A stretch of DNA of 51,579 bases from DASUTB01 sp036374835 (GCA_036374835.1 DASUTB010000103.1:1-51579), one strand, 5' to 3'; positions 24,417 to 35,596 are shown, numbered from the stretch's first letter. Program-made: numbers and translations. The notes: generated by a model not told the origin, from the letters alone.

Positions 24417-25301
24417 ATGCAACTGGGACTCATCGGCCTGGGCCGGATGGGCGGCAATATGCGCGACCGGCTCGTCCGCGCCGGCCACACCGTCGTCGGC
24501 TACGACCGCGACCCGGACCTCAGCGATGTGCCGGACCTCGACGGGCTGGTGGCCGCGCTCGACGTGCCGCGTGCGGTCTGGGTGATGGTGCCGCACGGTG
24601 AACCGACCAGGTCGACGATCGAGGCTCTGGCCGGCCTGCTGGACGATGGGGACATCGTCGTCGAAGGCGGCAACTCGCGCTGGACCGACGACCGGCTGCA
24701 CGCCGAGCAGCTCGCCGAACACGGCATCGGCTACGTGGACTGTGGAGTTTCCGGAGGCATCTGGGGCCTCGAGAACGGCTACGGGCTGATGGCCGGCGGG
24801 AACGCGGCTGATATCGAGCGGCTGATGCCGGTGTTCGACGCGCTCCGTCCGGAGGGGCCGCGTGAGGAGGGTTTCGCGCACGCGGGGCCGGTCGGCGCCG
24901 GGCACTACGCCAAGATGGTGCACAACGGCATCGAGTACGGCCTCATGCAGGCATATGCCGAGGGTTACGAGTTGCTGGCCAGGACCGACGTCGTCGACAA
25001 CGTGCCGGGTGTGTTCCAGGCGTGGACCCGCGGCACGGTCGTACGCTCGTGGCTGCTGGATCTGCTTGTCGAAGCGCTCGGCGAGGATGCCGAACTCGCG
25101 TCGCTGCGCGGTTACGTCGACGACTCGGGCGAGGGCCGGTGGACGGTGCAGGAGGCGATCGACAATGCGGTGCCGGCGCCCGTGTTGTCCGCAGCGCTGT
25201 ACGCCCGGTTCGCGTCGCGACAGGACGACTCCCCGGCGATGAAGGCCGTCGCCGCGTTGCGCAACAAGTTCGGCGGCCATTCCATCGTCGAGTCAGAATG
25301 A
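24417..25301 (+). CDS. gnd: 6-phosphogluconate dehydrogenase (decarboxylating), short type
   Basis: Converts 6-phosphogluconate to ribulose 5-phosphate with NAD(P)+ reduction, in the pentose phosphate pathway. The 294-residue length marks the short, NAD-preferring GndA/YqeC-like type rather than the 470-residue form. Signatures: QLGLIGLGRMGGNMRDRL, VEGGNSRWTDD, DCGVSGGIWGLENGYGLMAG and HYAKMVHNGIEYGLMQAYAE with the catalytic lysine. A gnd gene between dnaN and recF is common in actinomycetes. The last codons overlap the 81-bp repeat copy A. Confidence 0.95.
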   Translation: MQLGLIGLGRMGGNMRDRLVRAGHTVVGYDRDPDLSDVPDLDGLVAALDVPRAVWVMVPHGEPTRSTIEALAGLLDDGDIVVEGGNSRWTDDRLHAEQLAEHGIGYVDCGVSGGIWGLENGYGLMAGGNAADIERLMPVFDALRPEGPREEGFAHAGPVGAGHYAKMVHNGIEYGLMQAYAEGYELLARTDVVDNVPGVFQAWTRGTVVRSWLLDLLVEALGEDAELASLRGYVDDSGEGRWTVQEAIDNAVPAPVLSAALYARFASRQDDSPAMKAVAALRNKFGGHSIVESE

Positions 25302-25374
25302 TCACGTTAAGCTGGCAAATCCCTGCTTTACGTTTCCTGTAGCCATGCCAAAGCACGGAATTGCGGCGCATCGG
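25294..25374 (+). repeat. 81-bp stop-codon-linked repeat, copy A
   Basis: Starts CAGAATGATCACGT and ends GCGCATCGG; the gnd TGA stop lies inside its first 8 bases. It fills nearly the whole gnd–recF gap. Ungapped match to copy B is 62 of 81 bases. An internal near-palindrome (ACGTTAAGC/GCTTTACGT) can fold as a hairpin. Confidence 0.85.
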
Positions 25375-25388
25375 ATGAGTGAGGGCGT

Positions 25389-26603
25389 GTGTACCTTTCG
25401 CAGCTTTCGCTGACGAACTTCCGGTCGTACACCGACGTCGAGCTGTCCCTCGAACCCGGCGCGACCGCGCTGATCGGCCCGAACGGCCAGGGCAAGACGA
25501 ACCTGATCGAGGCCGTCGGTTACCTCGCCACCTTGAGCAGCCACCGCGTCGCGCAGGACGGTCCGCTCATCCGGGCCGGCGCGCAGCAGGCGATCGTGCG
25601 AGGGACGGTCGAACGGGACGCCCGCACCACGCTCATCGAACTCGAGATCACGGCGGGCAAGAGCAATCGGGCGCGACTGAACCGGTCCCCGGTCCGAACC
25701 CCGCGCGAAGTCCTCGGGACACTCCAGGCCGTGCTGTTCGCACCCGAAGATCTTGCCCTCGTCAAAGGCGATCCGGCCGGGCGCCGGCGCTTCCTCGACG
25801 ATCTGCTCGTCGTGCGCGCACCGCGGTTCGCCGCGGTCCGGTCCGACTACGAGCGCGTGCTCAAGCAGCGCAATGCCCTTCTCAAGTCCGCGGGCATGGC
25901 GATGCGGGCGTCGCGCAGCGGAGGTGGTGTTCCGGACCTGCGAACGTTGGACGTGTGGGACGGCCACCTGGCCCGTGCCGGCGCGGAGCTCATCGCTGCC
26001 CGGCTCGAACTGATCGCGGCACTGCGACCGCGCGTCGAGACGGCATACGAGGCGGTCGCGCGCACGGCCGATACCGCGAAACCGCCGCTGGCCCGGCTGG
26101 AATACAAGTCGTCCATCCGTCCCGGGGAGGACGATGAACAGCCTGGGCTCGAACAACTCGCGCGCGGCTCCGAAGCCGGCACGTCCGGCAGCGCGGTCGA
26201 TCGCGAGCTGCTCAGTGCCATGCTGGCCGAGTCCATCAGCCGCGCCCGGTCCGATGATCTGGAGCGGGGCGTCTCCCTCGTCGGACCGCACCGGGACGAC
26301 CTGGTACTGACCCTTGGCGATTTGCCGGCGAAGGGCTACGCCAGCCAGGGCGAGTCGTGGTCGTTCGCGCTCGCATTGCGGCTGGCCGCTTACCGGTTGT
26401 TGCGCGCCGACGGTGACGACCCGGTGCTCGTGCTGGACGACGTATTCGCCGAGTTGGACGCGGACCGTCGCGACCGGCTTGCCGAACTCGTCGCCGACTG
26501 CGAGCAGGTGCTGATCACGGCCGCGGTGGCGCAGGATGTGCCCGAGCTACTGTCCGGCGCGCGCGTCGATGTGATGGACGGTGCGGTCCGGCGGATCCGC
26601 TGA
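25389..26603 (+). CDS. recF: DNA replication and repair protein RecF
   Basis: A 404-residue SMC-like ATPase that loads RecA at gaps with RecO and RecR. It begins MYLSQLSLTNFRSY, has Walker A GPNGQGKTNLIEA, a FAPEDLALVKGDPAGRRRFLD segment, the signature SQGESWSFALALRLAA and Walker B PVLVLDDVFAELD. GTG start 14 bases after repeat copy A. Order dnaN–gnd–recF–dciA–gyrB is conserved in actinomycetes. Confidence 0.96.
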   Translation: MYLSQLSLTNFRSYTDVELSLEPGATALIGPNGQGKTNLIEAVGYLATLSSHRVAQDGPLIRAGAQQAIVRGTVERDARTTLIELEITAGKSNRARLNRSPVRTPREVLGTLQAVLFAPEDLALVKGDPAGRRRFLDDLLVVRAPRFAAVRSDYERVLKQRNALLKSAGMAMRASRSGGGVPDLRTLDVWDGHLARAGAELIAARLELIAALRPRVETAYEAVARTADTAKPPLARLEYKSSIRPGEDDEQPGLEQLARGSEAGTSGSAVDRELLSAMLAESISRARSDDLERGVSLVGPHRDDLVLTLGDLPAKGYASQGESWSFALALRLAAYRLLRADGDDPVLVLDDVFAELDADRRDRLAELVADCEQVLITAAVAQDVPELLSGARVDVMDGAVRRIR

Positions 26604-26643
26604 CCCGCGTCATCCCTCGAACTCGGAGTCCGGAGGGGTTACC

Positions 26644-27171
26644 GTGTCGGCTGTGGACAACGAATGGGAGCCGGACGGTACCGATCTGGCGCGCGCTCTC
26701 CTGGCGCGGGCACAGTCGGACCGGCGTGCCGCACCGGCCGAACCGCGCAGGCGGGGTCGGGCCTACCGTTCGTCTGGTCCATCCACCTCGACCTGGAGCG
26801 GTCCGGGTGCGGACGATCGTGATCCGAAGCCGCTCGAATATGCGGTCGACCGTCTGGTCGGTGAGCACGGTTGGGGCGAAGAGTTGTCGGTGCACGCCGT
26901 GATCGCACGGTGGGAACAGATCGTCGGAGACGACGTCGCCGCGCACGTAAAGACCGAACGGTTCGCCGACGGGGAGCTGACCGTCCGAGCCGATTCCACA
27001 GCGTGGGCAACGCAGGTGAAGCTGCTCGCTCCGAACCTGGTGCGGCGGCTCAACCAGGAGATCGGGCACGGCAGCGTCACGCGGGTCGTCGTGCTCGGGC
27101 CGCATGCTCCGTCGTGGAAGAAGGGCCCGCGAACCGTGCGGGGACGTGGTCCGCGCGACACCTACGGATGA
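26644..27171 (+). CDS. dciA: DciA-like protein (DUF721), replicative helicase loader family
   Basis: A 175-residue protein of the DUF721/DciA family, which helps the replicative helicase DnaB act in bacteria lacking DnaC. The first 70 residues are charged and low-complexity; the domain begins near LEYAVDRLVGEHGWGEEL and includes ARWEQIVGDDVAAHVKTERF and LTVRADSTAWATQVKLLAPN. The GTG at 26644 follows CGGAGGGG, preferred over an upstream frame overlapping recF. Lies 40 bases after recF. Confidence 0.93.
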   Translation: MSAVDNEWEPDGTDLARALLARAQSDRRAAPAEPRRRGRAYRSSGPSTSTWSGPGADDRDPKPLEYAVDRLVGEHGWGEELSVHAVIARWEQIVGDDVAAHVKTERFADGELTVRADSTAWATQVKLLAPNLVRRLNQEIGHGSVTRVVVLGPHAPSWKKGPRTVRGRGPRDTYG

Positions 27172-27220
27172 TCCACGTGGAGACGATCGCTTGGTGCCGA
27201 TCAGTGACGCGTGCGATCGG

Positions 27221-27301
27221 CCGATGCGCGGACTATCCGTACTTTGGCAGGCATACAGGCATCGTTTGGCTGGGGATTACCAGCTTTACGTGATCATTCT
27301 G
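27221..27301 (-). repeat. 81-bp stop-codon-linked repeat, copy B
   Basis: On the minus strand it starts CAGAATGATCACGT directly after the hydrolase stop codon (27302–27304) and ends GCGCATCGG. 62 of 81 bases match copy A and 58 of 81 copy C without gaps. Contains GCTGG-TAATCC-CCAGC, able to form a stem. Confidence 0.85.
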
Positions 27302-28840
27302 TTAGATGCCGAGGAAGACGCCCCAATAGGTGACGATCATCAGCAGCAGGACCGTGCCGGTAACGGCACCGGCAACCGCGACGAGCTCGAGCCGATTGAG
27401 CTTGCCGGTCGCATAACCGTCGCCGACCTCGGCGGCGAGTTCACTCATTCGCCACGAGTCGTCGAGCCACAGGTTGAGCATTACCGTCACCGCACCGGCG
27501 GTGATGATCCAGACGACGGCCCACAGCCCATAGGTGATCGTCGTGCTGGTCTCGTGGTTCAGCGCGAGATGCGACAGGCCCCAGAAGTACACCACCAGCG
27601 AGAGCAGGCTGCCGGCGCCGAGCGTGCGAAGCCACCGGAGGCGGCGGCGTAACGCCGGCGTGACGCGGGGGGCGCCATTACCGCGCCGGCTTCTTAGTAG
27701 GCGGGCGGTGACGGGTCCGGCGAAATAGCCGGCCACCGCGAGCACGAGTGCCGCCACGTGGGCGTACGCGGTCGCGAACCACGGAGGCGGTGGGACGGGA
27801 TTGGCCGAGAACGTCTGGACCGGCTCGCCGCCGGCGATGTCCGGACCGTCGACGGTGCCGTTCACGGCAGCGTGGATCCACGACGGCAACAGGTCGAGGT
27901 AGCCGTCGGCGAACGGGCCGAACTCGTCGCCGATGCGGATAGCGTGCTGGGCCCCCTCGAAGTACCGCACGGTGAGATTGTTGTTGGCGTTGGCGACCTT
28001 CTCGGCGGCCTGAACGATGGGGACGGCGTCGTCCTCGGTGCCGAACGCCATGAGGATCGGCTGCTCGGTTCGTTCGAGATACGGCAGGACGTCGAACGTC
28101 GCATACTCCAGGAGGTTCGGCACCGTCATGGAAAGGCCGATGCCCTTGGCGACGGCGCGCTCGACCGGATCCGGTGCGTTGAGATCCTCCAGCGCCATCA
28201 ACGTCGCGTACGTCGCCTGCTGCGCCGGCGAGACGATCGGTGCGGAAACCAGGACCATAAACGCCACGTCGGGATCCTTCGCCGCGGCGATCGGCGCGAC
28301 CCAACTCCCCTCGCTCTCACCGAAGAGGCCCACCCGTTCCGGGTCGACGTCCGGCCGTGCTCTCAGCAGTTCGACCCCGGCCAGTGCATCGCCGGCCATC
28401 GCCTCGTAGTCGCGGTGCCACGTCGAGTAGCCGTCCGTCCGCCGGTCGAGCACGAGCGCCACCACCCCGGAGCGGGCCAGGTGGGTCGCCTGCTCGGCGA
28501 ACCCGGTCCGGTCCTTGGTCCCGGCACCGTGCAGGAACACCACGGCCGGATACCTGAGGGACTCCGGCCCTGCGGTGGTGCCGCCGATCTCATCGTCGAC
28601 GGCCGACGTGCCGGCGGGGGCGTAGACGAGGCCTTCGAGGGTCTCGTTGCCGACGTCGACCGCCACCTCGTCCAGGACCACGTTGCCGGACGGAACGCCA
28701 ACCGGGTCTCCAACGGCGGGAATGCCGGTGAACTCGGCAGGCATGTCGTACTCCTCCGGCTCCCACTGCGGCTCCATCACGTTTCCGGCGATACCCAATG
28801 CGAGGATCGCCGTCATCGTCACGCTCGTCAGTCGCCACAT
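27302..28840 (-). CDS. Alpha/beta hydrolase with C-terminal membrane domain
   Basis: A 512-residue predicted membrane-bound hydrolase. A hydrophobic N-terminal segment (MTAILALGIAGNV) may be a signal or anchor. The catalytic domain has an oxyanion region FLHGAGTKDRTGF, the nucleophile elbow GLFGESEGSW (Ser in GxSxG), a likely acid in FGTEDDAVP and His in EGAQHAIRIG, so the triad looks intact. From about residue 345 come about five membrane segments of no known family to me. Substrate unknown; fold resembles dienelactone hydrolase/peptidase S9-like enzymes. It is convergent with dciA and divergent from gyrB. Its stop codon abuts repeat copy B. Confidence 0.8.
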   Translation of the reverse strand: MWRLTSVTMTAILALGIAGNVMEPQWEPEEYDMPAEFTGIPAVGDPVGVPSGNVVLDEVAVDVGNETLEGLVYAPAGTSAVDDEIGGTTAGPESLRYPAVVFLHGAGTKDRTGFAEQATHLARSGVVALVLDRRTDGYSTWHRDYEAMAGDALAGVELLRARPDVDPERVGLFGESEGSWVAPIAAAKDPDVAFMVLVSAPIVSPAQQATYATLMALEDLNAPDPVERAVAKGIGLSMTVPNLLEYATFDVLPYLERTEQPILMAFGTEDDAVPIVQAAEKVANANNNLTVRYFEGAQHAIRIGDEFGPFADGYLDLLPSWIHAAVNGTVDGPDIAGGEPVQTFSANPVPPPPWFATAYAHVAALVLAVAGYFAGPVTARLLRSRRGNGAPRVTPALRRRLRWLRTLGAGSLLSLVVYFWGLSHLALNHETSTTITYGLWAVVWIITAGAVTVMLNLWLDDSWRMSELAAEVGDGYATGKLNRLELVAVAGAVTGTVLLLMIVTYWGVFLGI

Positions 28841-29159
28841 AGCAGATCAAGGGTACGGTTTGACCCTGTCATATTGTGAACTCCAGGCGCCCGTGATATT
28901 CGCCGCACGGTGAACCGGTACCACCACAGGGTGTGTCGCCAGACCGGCGCTGGCGTCTCGGGGGCGAACATCCGGGTAGGGACCCACGCCCACCTTATGA
29001 CAACTCCAGAAAACAGCCTCCACGGGCCGCTGAATGCAGGTTCTGGGCCGACTTCAGGGTAGAATTGAGGCACCATCCAGGCCGCTCCGGCCACCTATGA
29101 GCGTCTCGGCTCTCGGCGGGCAGGGCGGCCTGATTCTGGCAGGAAGGTTTTCGGACTCC
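28841..29159. other. Intergenic region upstream of gyrB
   Basis: A 319-base gap between the divergent hydrolase and gyrB. It should contain both promoters; TAGAAT at 29060–29065 could be a gyrB −10 element but no matching −35 is clear. AGGAAGG at 29141–29147 is the likely gyrB ribosome site, somewhat far from the start. No gene seen. Confidence 0.5.
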
Positions 29160-31166
<2,007 letters not shown>

Positions 31167-31256
31167 ATCTCGACTCGATAACAACTGCAACCCGGAGCGC
31201 GCTACTGCGCGTCTCAGCTATGAGATGCGGCTGAAAGCCGCGTGGAGGCAATACCC

Positions 31257-34200
31257 GTGACCGACGACACCACCATGTCGCCCATGTCGGCAGGCGGCCG
31301 AATCGAGCCTGTCGACCTCCAGGTCGAGATGCAGCGCTCGTATCTCGACTACGCGATGAGCGTGATCGTCGGACGGGCTCTGCCGGACGTGCGCGACGGG
31401 TTAAAACCGGTCCACCGCAAGATCATCTACGCGATGTACGACGGCGGGTACCGTCCGGACCGCGGCTTCTCCAAGTGTTCCCGCGTGGTCGGCGACGTCA
31501 TGGGCAACTACCACCCACACGGCGACGTCGCGATCTACGACACCCTGGTGCGGCTCGGCCAGTGGTGGTCGATGCGCTACCTGCTGGTCAACGGCCAGGG
31601 CAACTTCGGCTCCCGCGGCGACGACCGCCAAGCCGCCATGCGCTACTGCGTCACCGGCGACACCAGAGTGCGCACAGCCGACATGGGCACGGTCCCCATC
31701 TCCGACATCGTTCCGGACGCAGAGCCGAATTCTGACACAGATATCGACCTGAAGATCTTCGGACGGTCGAGCGAGCTGGTCCGTGCAACGAAGTTCTTCC
31801 ACTCGGGCGACCATCCGACGTTGCGCATTCGCACGCGCAACGGCTTAGAGATCACCGGCACGTACAACCACCCCGTGCTCTGCCTAGTATCCGTCGCCGG
31901 CGTCCCAACCCTCCTGTGGAAGCTGTTGGACGAGATCCAACCCGGCGATTACGTCGTAGCCTCTCGCGAAGGCGCTGCAGACCTGCCTGAGGAGATGCGG
32001 GTCCTGGCCGACGAGACGTTGCCGTACGTATCGGACTTCGTCCGGCGTCCCGAGGCTTCGGCAACTCGAGCAGACCACAAGTGGCTTCAGAGTCACGACC
32101 TCGACCGGCTCGACGTGTGGCGCGCAGGTGGTTCGTCCATCGCCAAACGACTGACCACTGAGATATTGAGCGTCGTCGAGCCGTTGGTCGATGGGCGTTT
32201 CCACTACGCCGAGGTGGCGTCCGTCGAAGACGCCGGGGTGCAGCCGGTCTACAGCCTTCGGGTCGATACAGACGACCACGCGTTCGTGACAAACGGGCTG
32301 GTCAGCCACAACACCGAGTGCCGGATGGCTCCCCTTGCCATGGAGATGGTGAGGGACATCCATGAGGATGCGGTCGACTTCTCGCCGAACTACGACGGCA
32401 GAAGCCAGGAGCCGGACGTGCTGCCGTCCCGGTTCCCGAACCTGCTGGTCAACGGCGCAGGCGGGATCGCGGTGGGCATGGCCACGAACATCCCGCCGCA
32501 CAACCTGCGCGAAGTGGCCGCCGGCGTCGACTGGTACCTGGAGAACCCGGACGCGTCCAACGAGGAGTTGCTCGAAGAACTGCTCCAGCACATCAAGGGA
32601 CCGGACTTCCCGACCTCCGGCCTGATCGTCGGCACCACCGGCATCGAGCAGGCATACCGTACCGGCCGCGGCTCGGTGATCATGCGAGCAGTTGTCGAAG
32701 TGGAGGAGGACAGCCGCGGCCGCTCCTGCCTGGTGATCTCCGAGCTTCCGTACCAGGTCAACCCGGATTCGCTGATCCGTAAGATCGCCGAGTTGGCCGA
32801 CTCCGGCAAGGTGCCGGGTATCGCCGATCTGCGCGACGACTCGTCCGCTCGCGCGGGCATGCGGATCGTCGTCGTGCTCAAGCGCGACGCAGTGGCCTCG
32901 GTCGTCCGGAACAACCTCTACAAGCACACCCAGCTACAGGACAGCTTCGGCTGCAACATGGTCGCGCTGGTCGAAGGTGTGCCGCGAACGCTGTCGCTGG
33001 ACGCGTTCGTCCGGCACTGGGTCGCCCACCAGGTCGAGGTCATCGCGCGCCGCACCGCATACCGGCTCAAGCAGAAGAGGGACCGGCTGCACATCGTGGT
33101 CGCCTTGCTCAAGGCGATCGACGTCATCGACCAGGTGATCGCCCTGATCCGGCAGAGCCCGTCGGCGGCCCAGGCCCAAGTCCAGCTACAGGAGTTCCTG
33201 GAGATCGACGAGATCCAGGCCCGGGCGATCCTCGACATGCAGCTCCGCCAACTCGCCGCGCTGGAGCGCAACAAGCTGCAGGACGAGCACGACCAGCTGG
33301 TCCGAGACATCGCCGAGCTCGAAGCGATCCTCGCGTCCGACGACCGCAAGCGCCAGATCATCCAAGAAGAACTGGGGGAGATCGTCGCCAAGTACGGCGA
33401 TGAGCGCCGCAGCAGGATCGTTCCGGCCGAGGGTGACATGACCGCCGAGGACCTGATCCCGGAGGAGCCGGTCGTCGTCACCATCACCCGCGGCGGTTAC
33501 GCCAAGCGCACCCGGCTCGAGCTCTACCGCTCGCAGCGGCGCGGCGGCAAAGGGGTGCGCGGCGCGCAGCTACGGTCGGATGACGTGGTCGAGCAGTTCT
33601 TCACCACGACCACGCACCACTGGTTGCTGTTCTTCACGAACCGCGGGCGGGTCTACCGGGCCAAGGCGTATGAGCTTCCCGAGATGCCGCGCGACGCCAA
33701 GGGCCAGCATGTGGCGAACCTGTTGGCGTTCCAGCCGGACGAGCAGATCGCACAGGTCCTTGCGGTCCGCGACTACGAGCAGTCGCCGTACCTGGTGCTC
33801 GCGACACGCAACGGTTTGGTCAAGAAGACGCGGCTAACTGAATACGACTCGCCGCGATCCGGCGGATTGATCGCAATCTTGTTCCGTTCGGAGGATGATG
33901 AACTTATCGGCGCCCAGCTCGTGTCAGCGGTAGACGACATCTTGCTGGTGTCCCGCAAGGGTCAGGCGCTCCGGTTCACCGCGACCGATGAGCAGCTGAG
34001 GCCGATGGGCCGAGCCACAGGGGGAGTGGTTGGTATGAAGTTCCGGGAAGGGGACGAGCTGCTTTCGATGTCGGTCGTCGAGGACGGAGCCGAGTGGTAC
34101 GTGTTTACGGTCACCGATGGTGGATATGCCAAACGTACGGCCGTTGAACAGTACCGGCGGCAGGGACGCGGCGGTCTCGGGATCAAGGCGATGAAGATAA

Positions 34201-34457
34201 ACGAGGGTCGAGGAACGCTCGTCGGCGCGCTCGTGGTCGGCGAGGGGGACGATACCTTCGCAATCCGAGCAAGCGGTAGTGTGACTCGTTCACCGGTACG
34301 TGACGTGCCGGCGAAGGGACGTGACACGATGGGCGTGAAATACGTATCCCTCGGTTCCGGGGACGCGGTCGTTGCGATCGCCCGCAACGCTGAGCAGGAA
34401 GACGAAGACGCACAATCCGCCGCCGGCGGAGCGGAGCAGGACGAAAGTGAAGGGTGA
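31257..34457 (+). CDS. gyrA: DNA gyrase subunit A precursor containing an intein
   Basis: Breakage–reunion subunit of gyrase, 1066 residues as translated and 844 after removal of a 222-residue intein. Conserved sequence RSYLDYAMSVIVGRALPDVR and GQGNFGSRGDDRQAAMRY runs to the catalytic tyrosine at residue 130; the next residue is Cys1 of the intein, and the host protein resumes with TECRMAPLAMEM. C-terminal beta-pinwheel repeats include the GyrA-box-like sequence QRRGGKGV. The acidic tail (AEQEDEDAQ...) is usual in actinobacteria. The GTG at 31257 follows GGAGG; an upstream in-frame GTG at 31242 overlaps that ribosome site. Confidence 0.97.
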   Translation: MTDDTTMSPMSAGGRIEPVDLQVEMQRSYLDYAMSVIVGRALPDVRDGLKPVHRKIIYAMYDGGYRPDRGFSKCSRVVGDVMGNYHPHGDVAIYDTLVRLGQWWSMRYLLVNGQGNFGSRGDDRQAAMRYCVTGDTRVRTADMGTVPISDIVPDAEPNSDTDIDLKIFGRSSELVRATKFFHSGDHPTLRIRTRNGLEITGTYNHPVLCLVSVAGVPTLLWKLLDEIQPGDYVVASREGAADLPEEMRVLADETLPYVSDFVRRPEASATRADHKWLQSHDLDRLDVWRAGGSSIAKRLTTEILSVVEPLVDGRFHYAEVASVEDAGVQPVYSLRVDTDDHAFVTNGLVSHNTECRMAPLAMEMVRDIHEDAVDFSPNYDGRSQEPDVLPSRFPNLLVNGAGGIAVGMATNIPPHNLREVAAGVDWYLENPDASNEELLEELLQHIKGPDFPTSGLIVGTTGIEQAYRTGRGSVIMRAVVEVEEDSRGRSCLVISELPYQVNPDSLIRKIAELADSGKVPGIADLRDDSSARAGMRIVVVLKRDAVASVVRNNLYKHTQLQDSFGCNMVALVEGVPRTLSLDAFVRHWVAHQVEVIARRTAYRLKQKRDRLHIVVALLKAIDVIDQVIALIRQSPSAAQAQVQLQEFLEIDEIQARAILDMQLRQLAALERNKLQDEHDQLVRDIAELEAILASDDRKRQIIQEELGEIVAKYGDERRSRIVPAEGDMTAEDLIPEEPVVVTITRGGYAKRTRLELYRSQRRGGKGVRGAQLRSDDVVEQFFTTTTHHWLLFFTNRGRVYRAKAYELPEMPRDAKGQHVANLLAFQPDEQIAQVLAVRDYEQSPYLVLATRNGLVKKTRLTEYDSPRSGGLIAILFRSEDDELIGAQLVSAVDDILLVSRKGQALRFTATDEQLRPMGRATGGVVGMKFREGDELLSMSVVEDGAEWYVFTVTDGGYAKRTAVEQYRRQGRGGLGIKAMKINEGRGTLVGALVVGEGDDTFAIRASGSVTRSPVRDVPAKGRDTMGVKYVSLGSGDAVVAIARNAEQEDEDAQSAAGGAEQDESEG
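31647..32312 (+). other. GyrA mini-intein (222 residues)
   Basis: Protein-splicing element at residues 131–352 of the GyrA precursor. Cys1 begins block A (CVTGDTRV); block B has T72, N74 and H75 (GTYNHPVLC); near the end are VQPVYSLRVDTDDHAF and the terminal VSHN with His221 and Asn222; the +1 residue is Thr. All splicing residues are present. Sequence is very like the Mycobacterium xenopi GyrA intein (198 residues, same insertion site), with about 24 extra residues in the linker. No LAGLIDADG endonuclease motifs are seen. The segment looks somewhat poorer in GC than the flanking gyrA. Confidence 0.96.
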
Positions 34458-34545
34458 CGGTCGTGACGAACCGACGGACCGGCAGTTCCACGCCGGCTCC
34501 GTAGGATCGGAACGACGCACGATTGACGAGCGGGATGGCAACACA

Positions 34546-35415
34546 ATGGCGACTGCGAACGGACCCAACGGCGACGGCGATGGCCGGAACGTGAAGGCTT
34601 CGACGGCTTACGAGGTCGCGTCGGCACTTCGCGCGCAGGCCACGCGAGCGGCTCAGGCAACGCGTGACGCGGCAGCGCGCGTGCAGGAGGCCGTGCGAAC
34701 CGAAGACGAGTCCGAGGTCAAACCGGCCGGCCGGCGGGCGAGCGGCGAGCCGACCGGTGCCGAGGCGGCGATGGCCGCGACGTCGACATACGAAACCGCG
34801 CGGCGAGATCGGTCACAGCATTATGGGGACGCCGGCCCCACCGGCGCAGCGGCAGCGGCGGCCGCTCCCGCCGCGCCGGCCGCGCCGGCCCACGCTCCCG
34901 CCGTCACCCCGTCCCGCCGGCGTGCTGCCGGGGCACCCACCGAGGAGACCCAGGCGAGCCTGGACGCCCGTCCAGCCGTCCCCCGCCAGCAGCCAAAGCC
35001 GGTACCGCACACCGCTACGCCTCCACCGGTTCGCCGGGGCCGGGTTCGCAAGGCACGGTTGCGCCTGTTGCGGGTCGACCCGTGGTCGGTGATGAAGACG
35101 TCGTTCCTGTTGTCCGTCGCGCTGGGCATCGCCGTATTCGTCGCCGTCGCCGTACTATGGTCGGTGCTCGACGCCGCCGGTGTGTTCAGCGCCGTCGGAG
35201 GTCTCGTCCAGGATCTCACCGAATCCGAAGCCGCAGGTTCCGGCGTTGACATCCAGTCCTACACCTCCCTGTCGCGGGTGCTCGGCTTCACCACGCTGAT
35301 CGCCGTCGTGGACGTTGTGCTGGTCACCGCTTTGGCAACGCTCGGCGCGTTCCTGTACAACCTGTCCGCAGGTCTGCTCGGCGGCCTCGAGGTCACCCTC
35401 GCCGAAGACGACTAA
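34546..35415 (+). CDS. DUF3566 domain-containing membrane protein
   Basis: A 289-residue protein with a long disordered N-terminus rich in alanine and proline (an AAAAAAPAAPAAPAHAP-type run around residue 105) and a C-terminal DUF3566 domain with two membrane segments (SVMKTSFLLSVALGIAVFVA and LIAVVDVVLVTALATLGAFL), which begins RKARLRLLRVDPWSV. Genes of this type follow gyrA throughout the actinomycetes; function is not established. The ATG at 34546 has a weak ribosome site; an in-frame GTG at 34447 overlapping the gyrA end is an alternative. Repeat copy C begins at its stop codon. Confidence 0.85.
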   Translation: MATANGPNGDGDGRNVKASTAYEVASALRAQATRAAQATRDAAARVQEAVRTEDESEVKPAGRRASGEPTGAEAAMAATSTYETARRDRSQHYGDAGPTGAAAAAAAPAAPAAPAHAPAVTPSRRRAAGAPTEETQASLDARPAVPRQQPKPVPHTATPPPVRRGRVRKARLRLLRVDPWSVMKTSFLLSVALGIAVFVAVAVLWSVLDAAGVFSAVGGLVQDLTESEAAGSGVDIQSYTSLSRVLGFTTLIAVVDVVLVTALATLGAFLYNLSAGLLGGLEVTLAEDD

Positions 35416-35494
35416 GAATGACCATGTAAAGCTCCGAAGCCCCAGCCAAACCGCCCCTGCAGGCCGAGCAAAGCCGGTACAGTCCGTGCATCGC
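35414..35494 (+). repeat. 81-bp stop-codon-linked repeat, copy C
   Basis: Starts AAGAATGACCATGTAAAGCT, overlapping the last two bases of the DUF3566 stop codon, and ends GTGCATCGC. Matches copy B at 58 of 81 positions with no gaps. Most diverged of the three copies. Confidence 0.78.
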
Positions 35495-35541
35495 CGGTTC
35501 CGCAACTCACATGCGCATCGTGGACGTACGGCGGATAAGAT

Positions 35542-35571
35542 TTGGGCGGCCGCGCGCCGGTGAGGTAACTT
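35542..35571 (+). promoter_or_regulatory. Candidate promoter of tRNA-Ile
   Basis: TTGGGC (35542–35547) and TAACTT (35566–35571) with an 18-base spacer, ending 25 bases before the tRNA. Sequence match is moderate and the call rests partly on position. Confidence 0.4.
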
Positions 35572-35596
35572 AGTTCGGCGCGGCCGCGCATCTCTC

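Noticed and set aside
23601..25280. Open frame of 559 codons on the minus strand
   Set aside because: Antisense to dnaN and gnd, both full-length and conserved.
31167..31256. Small hairpins in the gyrB–gyrA gap considered as a terminator
   Set aside because: Stems are short, there is no T tract, and gyrB and gyrA are normally co-transcribed.
31647..32312. Insertion in gyrA considered as a frameshift or a mobile DNA element
   Set aside because: The frame stays open and the segment has a complete set of intein splicing residues in the right places, so it is an intein.
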